From positions 27,671,201 to 27,735,200 of the forward strand of contig OY755238.1 in assembly GCA_963576725.1 (NCBI GenBank): DNA of 64,000 nt, given 5' to 3'. Positions 60,501-64,000 of this stretch are shown piece after piece. The notes beneath the pieces were generated by a model, which worked only from the letters and a program-made list of their open reading frames with translations, was not told where the DNA came from and made no database searches. The stretch's first letter is position 1; every line of letters starts with the position of its first letter. The DNA is from Azorinus chamasolen. Its lineage: Eukaryota; Mollusca; Bivalvia; Cardiida; Solecurtidae. A program made the position numbers and the translations under genes.

Positions 60501-61922
60501 GTTCAAATGTCAAGGTCACATGGTACAATTTTTGGGGGCATTTGTCACGTGACTGTGACATCTCTTGCTTTCTTTACGTATTAATAGTTGTCTATTATGA
60601 ATTTTGCTATTGTGTAGCTGAGTCGAGAAGTCGGTCTTTTGGTTTCTGACCATAATATGTGGGGCCTGCCATGGGGCATGTCTATGTACCCTGTCAGCTC
60701 ACAGGGTACATGGATTCATGTACACGGCTAGTTAACCAATCAGAAGTGAGGATTTTACTTTGCAGTATAATAATAAGTAGTAAACTATTGTCTGTGCTGT
60801 AACTTGTTTGTCTTTTGACCAATGGCTGTTCGGTACCATGGGGACCTCCATGGGACCTTTACCTAGATGTCAAATTCATATATCCTAAATAGGAAACAAT
60901 TGTCTGTGCTAAAAGTGTCAGGTACTATGCAAACTTTCAGGTGACCTTAACCTCAAGGTCAAATAGATGTACCTTAAATAGGAAACCATTGCTGGGCCTG
61001 AACGGTTTTGTTCCTATTACCTAGGCTATGATATTTGAAGTGTGAATGATGAGGTCCAGTGACTCATATCATGGTGGCCTTCATATGACATTGACCTTTG
61101 ATTTAAAGGTCAAATTTATGGGGGAAACTATTGTACTTGCCAGAACGTTTTTGTCTTCTGACCAAGGGCTTAGATGTTTGACATGAGGATGTATCATCGT
61201 GACTCAAAGTGTCAGGTACCATGGGGACCATCATAAGTCATCTCCTACAAGAGCTGTCTGCTCTGGGTCTTACTGTGTTTGCAAAGGTGCAAAACGTCAC
61301 CTGTATGAGGGAAATGGTTAATCCATTCAGTCCAACAGTTGGAAATATTTATATTGGCCAGTCAATAGCGTAATAGTTTTATCGCATGACTGTGATCTTG
61401 ATCTGTGCACTCTTTTGGGTCAGGCAAGTTTATTGACTGGCCACCTTAAAAGGTTGCTGTAGTTCTGTTTTTAAAACAAGTAAGCATAATTGCTTGTGAA
61501 ATTGCTGCTCTCCTTAATTCAACAAAGAAGATGAAGAAGGGCAATATTCCTAGAACATTATTTCTGTGAAAACTATTAAAAAATTGGTAACGATAAAGCA
61601 TAGCAGTAAATAGTTTTATCATAAGTTGGTGTCATTCTGGGGTCTCCCAAATTAAAAGCCTGATCTTAGAATTCTTTGAGGCAGAGGTAAAAGCAATGGC
61701 TTTCAATTGAAAAATGTCTGAAGCTTATTTGCAGCTTATAGCTCTACCTTTTTTTGCAACAAAGTTTTGTAGGAAACAATAATTACATTTAATCATGGCA
61801 ATGTTTGTAGAGCATCAAGAAGGTGTACCCTGGTTTTGAAATTACCTCAGTGTTGACGAAAGGGGAAGAATTGCTGCCTTGTACAAGAGATGGTCTCCTG
61901 GCTGCTTCTGCTTTTATCATTA
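36452..61922 (+). CDS. Fatty acid synthase-like / animal FAS-like polyketide synthase, exons 1-13 (3' partial)
   Basis: Thirteen exons (36452-36596, 38038-38184, 42011-42185, 44749-44907, 45170-45314, 45730-45806, 49845-49960, 51942-52056, 52961-53104, 54237-54338, 55136-55318, 57521-57666, 61811-61922) have GT/AG ends and agree in phase; from ATG 36465 they give 584 codons with no stop. Residues about 28-435 form a complete beta-ketoacyl synthase: VKAVIGGLACRMP, RGPSVTVDTACSSS (Cys179), GYVRGEGFGALL, ETHGTGTQ (His312), GSVKSNIGHTE (Lys345, His350), GVNSFGFGGVNGH. Cys-His and His-His spacings of 133 and 38 match animal FASN (132 and 38). A linker follows, then an acyltransferase-like start without GMGxQW. 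The enzyme would condense acyl and malonyl units in the cytosol. Whether it is FASN or one of the animal FAS-like PKSs known from molluscs cannot be settled from this part. Confidence 0.92.
36603..36720. repeat. Family-A MITE left part, 7 bp after the exon-1 donor
   Basis: TTAACCCTTTACTTAATACA, then GCAAATGGAGTAGATCAAGA and the core CAGATGGCTCTTGTAAGAGC. No right end found; probably truncated. Confidence 0.65.
37121..37428. repeat. 31-33 bp minisatellite, about 10 copies (intron 1)
   Basis: Units of GTTGGGATAGCCAAGAGTTC-TTGTCAGTAGAGT with small indels. Confidence 0.93.
37440..37625. repeat. Family-A MITE, decayed
   Basis: CATGAATACTAATTAGGCTA, GAATTATGGAATCAGATCTA, core GATCAGTTGGCTCCACTAGA-GCC, then TCTACTCTGTTTGCAAAG and GTTAATCCTTAA. 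Confidence 0.6.
37708..37878. repeat. Palindromic element, family F copy 2
   Basis: GGGTCCATGCTTATAAAGCT ... CTTTATAAGCAGGGACCC with internal CAAGCTTTTGATTGGTCAGA / TCTGACCAATCAAAAGCTTG arms, one arm duplicated. Confidence 0.88.
38038..38184 (+). CDS. FAS-like exon 2
   Basis: Acceptor TTTGTTTTAAAG, then EYWENLVKGVDMIGPTRWP and RIGAVLEEDKFDNDFFNISD, the second conserved ketosynthase block; donor GTAAAG; phase 0 at both ends, 49 codons. A family-A MITE end (GAATATTCATCAGGTAAAAG) lies about 35 bp before the acceptor. Confidence 0.9.
38245..38380. repeat. Family-E hairpin copy
   Basis: ACAGGTGGTTGCTTAATGCA ... GTGTTAAGCTACCACCTGTA inverted pair with an AGCTTTC core. Confidence 0.65.
38457..39419 (+). 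mobile_element. Helitron-like tandem-repeat element (intron 2)
   Basis: 5' hairpin TATACCCCCCACAAC.../GGGGGTATA, CCGTCCGTCTGTCCGTCC, then about five diverged units with GGAAGTGG and GAGTTATTGCCCTTGAACTT; ends GTGGGGGGTATTC, hairpin GTTAGCC-TTTGGCTTAC, AGTTCTAG-TT. Non-coding. Confidence 0.7.
39567..39698. repeat. Palindrome family G copy 1
   Basis: CACTAAACCCTATACTGTGA ... TCAGAATATAGGGTTTGG; inner TTTAGAATTGTCTC-GAAGAGACGATTCTAAA hairpin. Another copy is at 50547. Confidence 0.75.
39849..40078. repeat. 21-bp minisatellite, about 11 copies
   Basis: CGCAATCATAGTAGTGTCAA-A units. It ends at GTCAAACAGTTTGGACCCTG, a family-B palindromic core (40071-40140), whose GTCAAAC arm resembles the unit. 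Confidence 0.92.
40208..41286. repeat. 42-bp minisatellite, about 26 near-identical copies (intron 2)
   Basis: Unit GATGAGATGTCTAGAGAAAC-TCAGGATTTCTGCGTGGTTCTA. 42 is a multiple of 3, so one frame stays open for 370 codons (40214-41326) as MSRETQDFCVVLDE repeats. Copies differ mainly at GTG-G/A-TT (Val/Ile) and one T/C. Each unit also contains TTTCTGCGTGGTTCTAG, which resembles a splice acceptor. Flanking exons 2 and 3 join in phase without it, so it is treated as intronic. Confidence 0.93.
41672..41848. repeat. Palindromic element, family F copy 3, nested in a MITE core
   Basis: GGGTCCATGCTTATAAAGCT ... GCTTCATAAGCATGGACCC. It splits a family-A core: CAGATAGCTCCTGCAGGAAC-CATCTG on the left, TGATCAGTGTCTGCTGTTTG on the right. 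The MITE's right end (GAATATTCATGAAGTAAAGG) finishes about 10 bp before exon 3. Confidence 0.88.
42011..42185 (+). CDS. FAS-like exon 3
   Basis: Acceptor AAAATTTCAG, then ANNLNPMLRHLLEVVHECVV and TGLYLATFGSDYDF, the helix and strand preceding the ketosynthase active-site region. The donor GTTTGT at 42186 gives phase 1, which fits exon 4; the alternative GTAACT donor 4 bp downstream would produce a stop at the junction. Confidence 0.85.
42279..42418. repeat. TTAA MITE family A2, left part
   Basis: TTAA-CCCTTTCCCTGTTCTTTG, ACCTACTGGATATTCATGGA; cut by the Helitron-like element at 42422. Confidence 0.7.
42422..42838 (+). mobile_element. Helitron-like element with two internal repeats
   Basis: 5' hairpin TATGCCCCCATTGACGATAG-TCAGGGGGCATA, two units with AACATTGGTCATAACTTTTG and GACATGTCAAGGTCAAGG, and the 3' end GTGCATA-GTGTTTCACAAACAC (hairpin)-ATCTTG-TT. 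Confidence 0.72.
42931..42952 (+). repeat. 22-base poly-G run
   Basis: Uninterrupted G run in intron 3, preceded by a GGGTGCGGGGGCAGGG stretch. Length is likely to be poorly determined by sequencing. Confidence 0.9.
43331..44555 (+). mobile_element. Helitron-like tandem-repeat element, 1.2 kb (intron 3)
   Basis: 5' hairpin TAGTCCCCCACCGGTTACCG-GTTGGGGGACTA, (CTGTCTGTCC)n, three to four alternating units with GGGCAATATCTCCTACAAAG and GGACAATAACTCTTTATCTA; ends GGTGGGGGACTTATG, a small hairpin, CCCTTG-TT. Confidence 0.72.
44749..44907 (+). CDS. FAS-like exon 4 (active-site Cys)
   Basis: Acceptor CTTTAACAG; SLSPFLAGELVRSLGIRGPS then VTVDTACSSSIAALNIAVNA, with the nucleophile Cys179 in the DTACSSS signature; donor GTGAGT, phase 1 at both ends. 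Confidence 0.93.
45170..45314 (+). CDS. FAS-like exon 5
   Basis: Acceptor TTGTGTTACAG; CNMILNPMFSQQMFLLHML, KSRVFDKNAAGYVRGEGFGA: the ketosynthase block following the active site. Ends ATT-GCT-GG at a GTAAGT donor (phase 2). The exon end and donor are repeated downstream. Confidence 0.93.
45306..45600 (+). repeat. Minisatellite made of the exon-5 splice donor
   Basis: The last exon bases plus donor (GATTGCTGG-GTAAGTGTTGTT, about 21 bp) are repeated about ten times to 45517, with one more copy near 45572. Around seven copies keep an intact GTAAGT. Using any downstream donor would retain GGG-TAA, an in-frame stop just after the true junction. Confidence 0.9.
45730..45806 (+). CDS. FAS-like exon 6
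   Basis: Acceptor TTATTCTTCAG; 77 bases encoding DPDFLPRVYANIKGIGINCD-GYKPQ, the 'YA.I.G...N.DG' strand of ketosynthases; donor GTAACG, phases 2 to 1. Confidence 0.9.
45833..45975 (+). mobile_element. Short Helitron-like element without tandem repeats
   Basis: TATGTCTCCCCCAGTATACT-GGGGAGACAT 5' hairpin, CCGTCTGTCGGTCTGTCTG, then GGGGGTAGAGGTAACAAAAA and CAATTCTAG-TT. At about 143 bp it is a compact version of the same architecture. A second element starts just after it. Confidence 0.65.
45977..47925. repeat. Helitron-like repeat tract of intron 6
   Basis: TATGTCTCCCCTAGTATACT-GGGGAGGCATA start, then units with GGTCTGATTTTCATGAAACT and TTGTGCATATCTTATTCCTG to about 46560, resuming 47270-47370, and a different unit (GTCAACACTTTTGATGTGAT, CATATTAAGGGCATATGC) at 47390-47900. 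An MITE (46665-46893) and unexplained sequence (46960-47240) lie inside. The end is not clear. Confidence 0.55.
46665..46893. mobile_element. 4-bp-target MITE, family C copy 2
   Basis: Left ATAA-CCCATTCCCACTTAGG, right CGGGAATGGG-TTAA; palindrome GAAACCATTGTGATAAATAG / CTATATATCACATTGGTTTT around GCATTTGCTCC. Confidence 0.82.
47940..48510. other. Mixed intron sequence with a family-E fragment
   Basis: GAGTTGCTTAATGCAGGGTA and CAGAAAGCTTAGATAGCTCC at 47955-48005 are family-E pieces. The rest has a short G run (48124) and nothing recognised. Confidence 0.45.
48511..49620 (+). mobile_element. Helitron-like element (ACCAGGTTTT type), interrupted by a SINE
   Basis: 5' hairpin ACCAGGTTTTCAAAG-AAAAACCTGGT, repeats with GTTTCCGGTCAATAACTTAA and CCAAACTTTGTATTTAGCAA, ending CTTTGAAAATCTGGTTTCGT ... 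CGTATCTTG-TT. Confidence 0.55.
48797..49205 (+). mobile_element. tRNA-derived SINE, second type
   Basis: Head GGAGCGGTTGTCTAGTGGTA (A-box-like) and GGGATTCAAATCTCGGTCCG (B-box-like), then about 330 bp of body with TGTGTCTCCCCCCTAACGGA. It interrupts the repeat unit between AAGACCTAGCCTGGG and the resuming repeat near 49200. Target duplication not identified. Confidence 0.6.
49640..49818. repeat. Family-A MITE, decayed, next to the exon-7 acceptor
   Basis: TTTAGAATTATATCTTTACT, AGCAAGCAGAGCAGATCGAA, TACTCTGTTTGCAAAGGTGT, ending ATATCTATGGAGTAAAGG 26 bp before exon 7. Confidence 0.65.
49845..49960 (+). CDS. FAS-like exon 7 (first catalytic His)
   Basis: Acceptor AACTATTTGCAG; ITYPNSETQAKLLKRVYKRA, then VKYVETHGTGTQ with His312; donor GTAGGC, phases 1 to 0. 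Confidence 0.93.
50059..50459. mobile_element. Family-A MITE carrying a family-F insertion
   Basis: Left TTTA-CCCTTTACTCCTTAGATG, right TATTTATGGAGTAAAAGA-TTAA; split within its core by the palindrome at 50121-50298. AACAGAGCAGACCCTGATTT and GAACTGGGCTATGCTGTTTG mark the core. Confidence 0.7.
50121..50298. repeat. Palindromic element, family F copy 4, nested in a MITE
   Basis: GGGTCTATGCTTATAAAACT ... CTTTATAAGCATGGACCC; left neighbour ACCTACATCT, right neighbour AGATGGCTCC. Confidence 0.88.
50547..50648. repeat. Palindrome family G copy 2
   Basis: TATTTCTCTACCAACATGGT ... GGTTTGTTGGAGAAATA; inner TTTAGAATTATCTC-CAAGAGACAATTCTAAA. Confidence 0.78.
50775..51907. repeat. Tandem-repeat element of intron 7 (Helitron-like, worn)
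   Basis: About seven diverged units with GTGTCCCTTCCATATCTCTT, TTTAAACCAAGGATATGCAG-type sequence and AAAGGTCAAGGTCACAAGTC. Open frames through it are artefacts. Confidence 0.6.
51942..52056 (+). CDS. FAS-like exon 8 (catalytic Lys and second His)
   Basis: Acceptor ATCTTCTGCAG; AGDAMETAGIEKVFCED, then PLLIGSVKSNIGHTEATA with Lys345 and His350; donor GTAACC, phases 0 to 1. Confidence 0.93.
52268..52507. mobile_element. TTAA MITE, family D copy 2
   Basis: TTAA-CCCTTCGCTTGCTAATCG ... AATTCAGCAAGCGAAGGG-TTAA; GAGACAGCTCCTGCAGGAGC-TGTCTC centre. About 240 bp, very close to the copy at 14849. Confidence 0.92.
52860..52926. repeat. Family-B core fragment before exon 9
   Basis: AAGTCAAACAGTCTGAATCC ... 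CATCTGGATCCAAACTGCTT, ending about 35 bp before the exon-9 acceptor. Confidence 0.65.
52961..53104 (+). CDS. FAS-like exon 9
   Basis: Acceptor TTTTATTGGCAG; LASIIKSILCLKYGEIPGNL, PNPAITGLTNGKLKVVDKLT: the C-terminal half of the ketosynthase; donor GTACAT, phase 1 at both ends. Its last 22 bases with the donor are amplified downstream. Confidence 0.92.
53082..53705 (+). repeat. Minisatellite made of the exon-9 end and splice donor
   Basis: Eleven to twelve copies of a unit of about 52-56 bp, GATAAACTCGCCCCTCTC-AAAG-GTACATTTATCTGTGC plus CTAGTAGTGAATCCAT. The first copy is the true exon end. About nine copies keep AAAG-GTACAT. Use of a later donor would retain CCA-TGA, an in-frame stop 12 codons after the junction. 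Confidence 0.93.
53771..54065. repeat. 28-bp and 42-bp minisatellite (intron 9)
   Basis: Two 28-bp units (GATACTCATTATACCAGTCA-TTATCGTT) followed by five 42-bp units that add GATCAGGATTTACAGTTT. The open frame MILIIPVIIVDQDLQF is a repeat artefact. Confidence 0.9.
54237..54338 (+). CDS. FAS-like exon 10 (end of ketosynthase)
   Basis: Acceptor TTTTGTTTCCAG; NYIGVNSFGFGGVNGHVILE, the terminal ketosynthase motif, then PYRDTQSKEDFVH; donor GTGAGT, phase 1. Confidence 0.93.
54386..54430 (+). repeat. Duplicated exon-10 end with a second splice donor
   Basis: GGTACCAAGAGCAAAGAAGA-CTTTGACATG-GTGAGC copies the last 30 or so bases of exon 10 (ACCCAGAGTAAAGAAGACTT) and its donor, 87 bp downstream. The offset is a multiple of 3, but the intervening frame has a TAA at 54374. 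Confidence 0.8.
54474..54701. mobile_element. TTAA MITE, family C copy 3
   Basis: TTAA-ACCATTCCCGCATATAG ... CTATACAGGAATGGG-TTAA with the AACCATTGTGATAAATAGAG palindrome. Very close to the copy at 14448. Confidence 0.87.
55136..55318 (+). CDS. FAS-like exon 11 (linker domain)
   Basis: Acceptor CTGTGTTGTAG; PGHLLVPFTLRNQEGLEAVV, LLYMLTQSLLSCDKRQPIRG-F, matching the linker between ketosynthase and acyltransferase in animal FAS; donor GTGAGT, phase 1. Confidence 0.9.
55492..55691. mobile_element. TTAA MITE, family A copy
   Basis: TTAA-TCCTTTACACCATGAATAA ... TATTTATGGAGTTAGGG-TTAA; contains AATATTAATTAGAATATTTG and a decayed core CAGATGGCCCCTACAGGATT. Confidence 0.72.
56378..56618. mobile_element. 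4-bp-target MITE, family A copy
   Basis: Left TTAA-CCCTTTTACTTCATAGAT, right ATTCATGGGATAAAGGG-TTAG; core AGACCCAGATCAGATGACGC ... TCTTCTGCTCAGGGTCTGCT. Confidence 0.75.
56619..57285. other. Intron 11, no recognisable feature
   Basis: AT-rich sequence. AGTGCAAAACTGTCCTAACT near 56643 resembles the arm of the palindrome at 62873; nothing else seen. Confidence 0.45.
57286..57480. mobile_element. TA-target MITE, family E (complete)
   Basis: TA-CAGTTTACTATGAACAC left, GTATCGAGTTTTTACTG-TA right; strong hairpin GTCATGCAGAAAGCTCCTCT-AGGAGCTTTCTGCGTGACTT with outer GGTGGCAGCTTATTGAAGGG / CCTGCATTAAGCAGCAACCT. Ends 40 bp before exon 12. Confidence 0.8.
57521..57666 (+). CDS. FAS-like exon 12 (acyltransferase start, divergent)
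   Basis: Acceptor TTTTCTGTTCAG; FFVSSAPWEEDIPAVYLCLE-DML then ALDLLENDIFRTGLKDCCK. By position this is the first strand and helix of the acyltransferase, where FAS has 'WFxxSGMGxQW'; here that motif is absent while the following 'F...L..C' pattern remains. Donor GTAATG, phases 1 to 0. Confidence 0.82.
57883..58105. mobile_element. TTAA MITE, family C copy 4
   Basis: TTAA-CCCATTCCCACTTAGGCT ... GTCAATATGCTTCAATGGG-TTAA; palindrome GAAACCATTGTGATAAATAG with a damaged centre. Confidence 0.82.
58264..58388. repeat. Long-armed palindrome, 125 bp
   Basis: TTATACAGTTTTTTCCCAGG ... CCTGGGAAAGAACTGTATAA; arms of about 45 bp containing GTACATGACGATTTATTCCC. A related smaller hairpin (TGTACCCTGTCAGCTCACAG-GGTACA) is at 60686-60712. 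Confidence 0.9.
58563..59475. mobile_element. CAGGGTTC-type TIR element, 913 bp
   Basis: Left CAGGGTTCGCACAGACCTGG, right inverse complement CAGGGTTCATACAGACTTTT; flanked on both sides by ATTAA. Subterminal CATGGAAAAATCATGGAAA repeats at both ends. No transposase recognised inside, so non-autonomous. Confidence 0.78.
59566..60567 (+). mobile_element. Helitron-like element with about 178-bp tandem repeats (intron 12)
   Basis: TAGGCCCCCAAAGGCGGGCA, ATATAGTAATCGCATTGTCC, (CCGTCTGT)n, then five units with GTCCGGTCTGTAACTTCTTT and GGTCAAAGGTCAAGGTCACA; ends TTGGGGGCATTT, hairpin GTCACGTGACTGTGAC, ATCTCTTG-CT. Confidence 0.72.
60568..61810. other. Intron 12 remainder
   Basis: Contains the small hairpin at 60686, diverged repeats with ACCTTTGATTTAAAGGTCAA-type sequence (60840-61200) and a family-A2 right end (AGCTGTCTGCTCTGGGTCTT ... 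GAGGGAAATGG-TTAA at about 61220-61321). No exon recognised. Confidence 0.45.
61811..61922 (+). CDS. FAS-like exon 13 (last in window)
   Basis: Acceptor AATGTTTGTAG; SIKKVYPGFEITSVLTKGEE-LL then LLAASAFII, where FAS has the helix leading to the GHSxGE nucleophile; donor GTGAGT, phase 1. The next exon, with the acyltransferase serine, would lie beyond the window. Confidence 0.78.
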
Positions 61923-62002
61923 GTGAGTAAAATCATATTTACAATTAATATTAGAACACTATTGTACCTCTCAGCTGCTTCATTCTGCACCACTTTGATG
62001 AT

Positions 62003-62220
62003 TGAACCTTTAGCCCGCTGGGCAAATTATTTTTACAGATTTTTCACCTACATTTTCAAAATTTAAGCTATAATCAATTTGCCTACCAAAATTCAATCAC
62101 GTTGTCAAACATTTTGGATCCTGATAAGGTGCCGAGTTACTCGGCAACTTGGCGTCTCATCTGGATCCAAACTGTTTGCATAGTTATTCACTCATCTGCC
62201 CATAGCAGGCTAAAGGTGAA
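62003..62220. mobile_element. 4-bp-target MITE, family B, with TGAA duplication
   Basis: TGAA-CCTTTAGCCCGCTG left, CAGGCTAAAGG-TGAA right. TGAA repeated in direct orientation shows that the 4 bp are target, not terminus. Core ATTTTGGATCCTGATAAGGT ... CATCTGGATCCAAACTGTTT. Confidence 0.87.
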
Positions 62221-62444
62221 CCTGATGTTGGAGTACATCCTCCAGAAGTAGTTTGATATGGGTCTGCACTATTCTCTACTCCAGTTTTCCATAACTCCAA
62301 AAATGTTTTTAATGATTCTGATCAATCTTTAATCAAGACGATTATCTTTCCAAGACATTGTGCAAGGCCTATGTATCAACATCTTGCTACAAAGGGTCAA
62401 GGTCACAATTTCATCTTGGGATTGTTGTGCTTTGCTTTCAATTT

Positions 62445-62605
62445 CCGGTGTCAGGATAATGTGACTAGGTGGAGTGCCCTTTCCATGTGCCTGCGGCAGG
62501 GGTATTCCAGTGAGGCAGCACTATAACTTGTCTCATGTGGGTGCCGTCTGCAAATAACTCAAATACTGTTCGTTGGACGTAAAACCCAACTCACTCACTC
62601 ACCCA
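62445..62605 (+). mobile_element. 5'-truncated SINE copy
   Basis: From CCGGTGTCAGGATAATGTGA through GTATTCCAGTGAGGCAGCAC to AAAACCCAACTCACTCACTC, matching the second half of the SINE at 34505. The tRNA head is missing. Confidence 0.9.
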
Positions 62606-62744
62606 ATTTTCATGTTAATGTGAACTTGGCCTTCACCTTTTATCAAATTTACAGAAAAGTCCATAACTTATCAAGGGCTTAACACAAACTATTATAACAG
62701 CATTCTGTAATATATATAAGCATTTGGAAAATTATCCTCTCTTT

Positions 62745-62830
62745 AACCCTTTCCTTCATATACACATGTTTTCAAGCATTTGCAAATTGAGTAGATCCAG
62801 ATCAGAAGGCTTCCCAAATGGTTTGAAGAA
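62745..62830. repeat. Family-A MITE left fragment
   Basis: TTAA-CCCTTTCCTTCATATACAC, AGCATTTGCAAATTGAGTAG, ATCCAGATCAGAAGGCTTCC. Confidence 0.55.
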
Positions 62831-62872
62831 TTGTCACAAAAATGTATTTAAATGTCTGTTGGGACATTAATC

Positions 62873-62945
62873 GAGGGCTTGGTGCAAAACTATTCTAACT
62901 CATTCACAAAGTGAAGGAGTTAGAATAGTTTTGCACCAAGCCCTC
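62873..62945. repeat. Near-perfect palindrome, 73 bp
   Basis: GAGGGCTTGGTGCAAAACTA-TTCTAACTC / GAGTTAGAATAGTTTTGCAC-CAAGCCCTC around a short spacer. GGGCTTAACACAAACTATTA at 62675 is a diverged single arm. Confidence 0.9.
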
Positions 62946-63261
62946 TATTTGTTTTCACTCAATCAAATCATTTCGCTCATAAACTAGTTATTCTTATACA
63001 GAGGACTGGTATTAATAGTATTATTACTTCACTCATAAGTATTTTCTGACGTATAATTGCCATAATTTCTCTGTTAATCACCTACTTGTGATTTGACAGG
63101 ACTTATGGAAAAATCTCGAGAGAAAAGGTCTCATTTGGGATTTAAACTGTTGCTAGCTAAAGATTAAAAGTACATGTACGAGTCATGCAGGAAACACCGC
63201 ATACAAAACACACAACCCTTTCTTTCATAAATATTTAAGAAATGATAACATCAAGAATATA

Positions 63262-64000
63262 TACTCAAATGCAAAAAAAACTTGCATGTTTCATGTTAGA
63301 ATAACTGTAGTTATCGGTCATAGGCATTTCAATTTTGAACCATGCAAAGCATGCGTGTCACTTTGTCAAACAATGGATACATCCTGTATGGGGCTAAATG
63401 TTACATAACATCCCAAAACGGGCGTTTCACAAGATTTGCCAATGCAAAGGCTTGTCAAATGTAAAATCGGTCAAATAAACTCATTCCTTTCTTGCAACTC
63501 CTAGGAGTAAGAAAAACACCACATCAATCAGAGAAAAATCAAAACTTGCTATGCGAAATCTATCTGAATGTCACCGAATTGAGGCATTGATGATGGAGGT
63601 GCCTCTATTGATAATGTTGCCTTGGGCCTTTAATTGCCACAGAAACACTATCAGTATTCTGTGTGCAAGGTTCCAGCAAACAGGTGCAGTTGCATATCGG
63701 CCTCGAAGCGGCAGGCCTCGCGTTACCAATGTCATATTAGACCGCCACTTGGATCTGACACACACCAGACATCGGTTCAAAATGGCTACTGCTACTGCGT
63801 GACATCGTAAGGTTTAAGCAGGGACACTGTTCTGAGGCTTCATAACTGTGGTTTGCCCATAAGACCGAGACAGCCTTAGGTTTGAAGCATAATCAGGTGA
63901 CATTATCGCGTTGCAAGTCTGAACTGGGCATGGCAACATCTCCATTGGCAAAGACGTTGGTGGAATGAAACTGTTTCCTCTAACAATCTAGGTTCAACCT
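63262..64000 (+). pseudogene. Tc1-like transposon with decayed transposase, runs off the edge
   Basis: From the ATG at 63551: MRNLSECHRIEALMMEVPL, NTISILCARFQQTGAVAYRP and RSGRPRVTN, the paired helix-turn-helix and GRPR-like hook of Tc1 transposases. Further pieces in shifted frames are SRDTVLRLHNCGLPIRPRQP and SLNWAWQHLHWQRRWWNET, which precede the catalytic DE region off the window. Several frameshifts and stops. The 5' terminus is probably near TATACTCAAATGCAAAAAAA (63260). Confidence 0.85.

Noticed and set aside
36452..61922. Bacterial polyketide synthase contamination or recent transfer
   Set aside because: The domain is split by 12 introns with animal repeats, and catalytic spacing matches animal FASN.
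63571..63780. Minus-strand ORF at the right edge
   Set aside because: Antisense shadow of the Tc1-like transposase fragment.

Overview
The window is eukaryotic nuclear DNA, AT-rich and crowded with repeats, from an animal genome. A bivalve mollusc is the most likely source. The reasons are: intron-split genes with GT/AG junctions; an HSPA12-type Hsp70 gene (a family known to be expanded in bivalves); an animal fatty-acid-synthase-like ketosynthase gene; a tRNA-derived SINE with an ACTC tail; and many elements with internal tandem repeats carrying the AAGGTCAAGGTCAC motif. The species cannot be read from the sequence.

Layout. (1) 1-5701, minus strand: first four coding exons of an HSPA12-like gene, continuing past the left edge. 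Its introns hold palindromic repeats and minisatellites. A 1.9-kb tandem array (5950-7835) lies about 250 bp upstream of its ATG. (2) 7.9-16.5 kb: no host gene recognised. The region holds short transposons (MITEs) with TTAA or TA target sites, palindromes and a 1.5-kb minisatellite of about 20-bp units (11278-12765). (3) 17.0-20.5 kb, minus: a nearly intact CR1/L2-type LINE with endonuclease and reverse transcriptase, broken by one homopolymer frameshift. (4) 22.1-28.2 kb: Helitron-like tandem-repeat elements; one is interrupted by two TIR transposons. (5) 28.6-36.1 kb: a four-level transposon nest. A pogo/Tigger-like transposase is split by a TTAA MITE, which is split by a 6.3-kb hAT-like element with its own two-exon transposase gene, whose intron holds a SINE flanked by a perfect 14-bp target duplication. 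(6) 36452-61922, plus: 13 exons of a fatty acid synthase-like / animal FAS-like polyketide synthase gene, open at the right edge. All exon phases agree and encode 584 residues: a complete ketosynthase domain with Cys179, His312, Lys345 and His350, a linker, and the start of an acyltransferase-like region that lacks the usual GMGxQW motif. (7) 63.26-64.0 kb: a decayed Tc1-like transposon running off the right edge.

The two host genes are not visibly linked in function. The HSPA12-like protein is an atypical Hsp70 ATPase; the FAS-like protein would condense acyl units. The most unusual features are in the FAS-like gene. At exons 5, 9 and 10 the exon end together with its splice donor has been duplicated downstream, in two cases into minisatellites. 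Transposon ends lie within about 10-41 bp of six splice acceptors and 7 bp of one donor. Exon calls were made by hand from splice motifs, phase and remembered family motifs, without transcripts or database searches.
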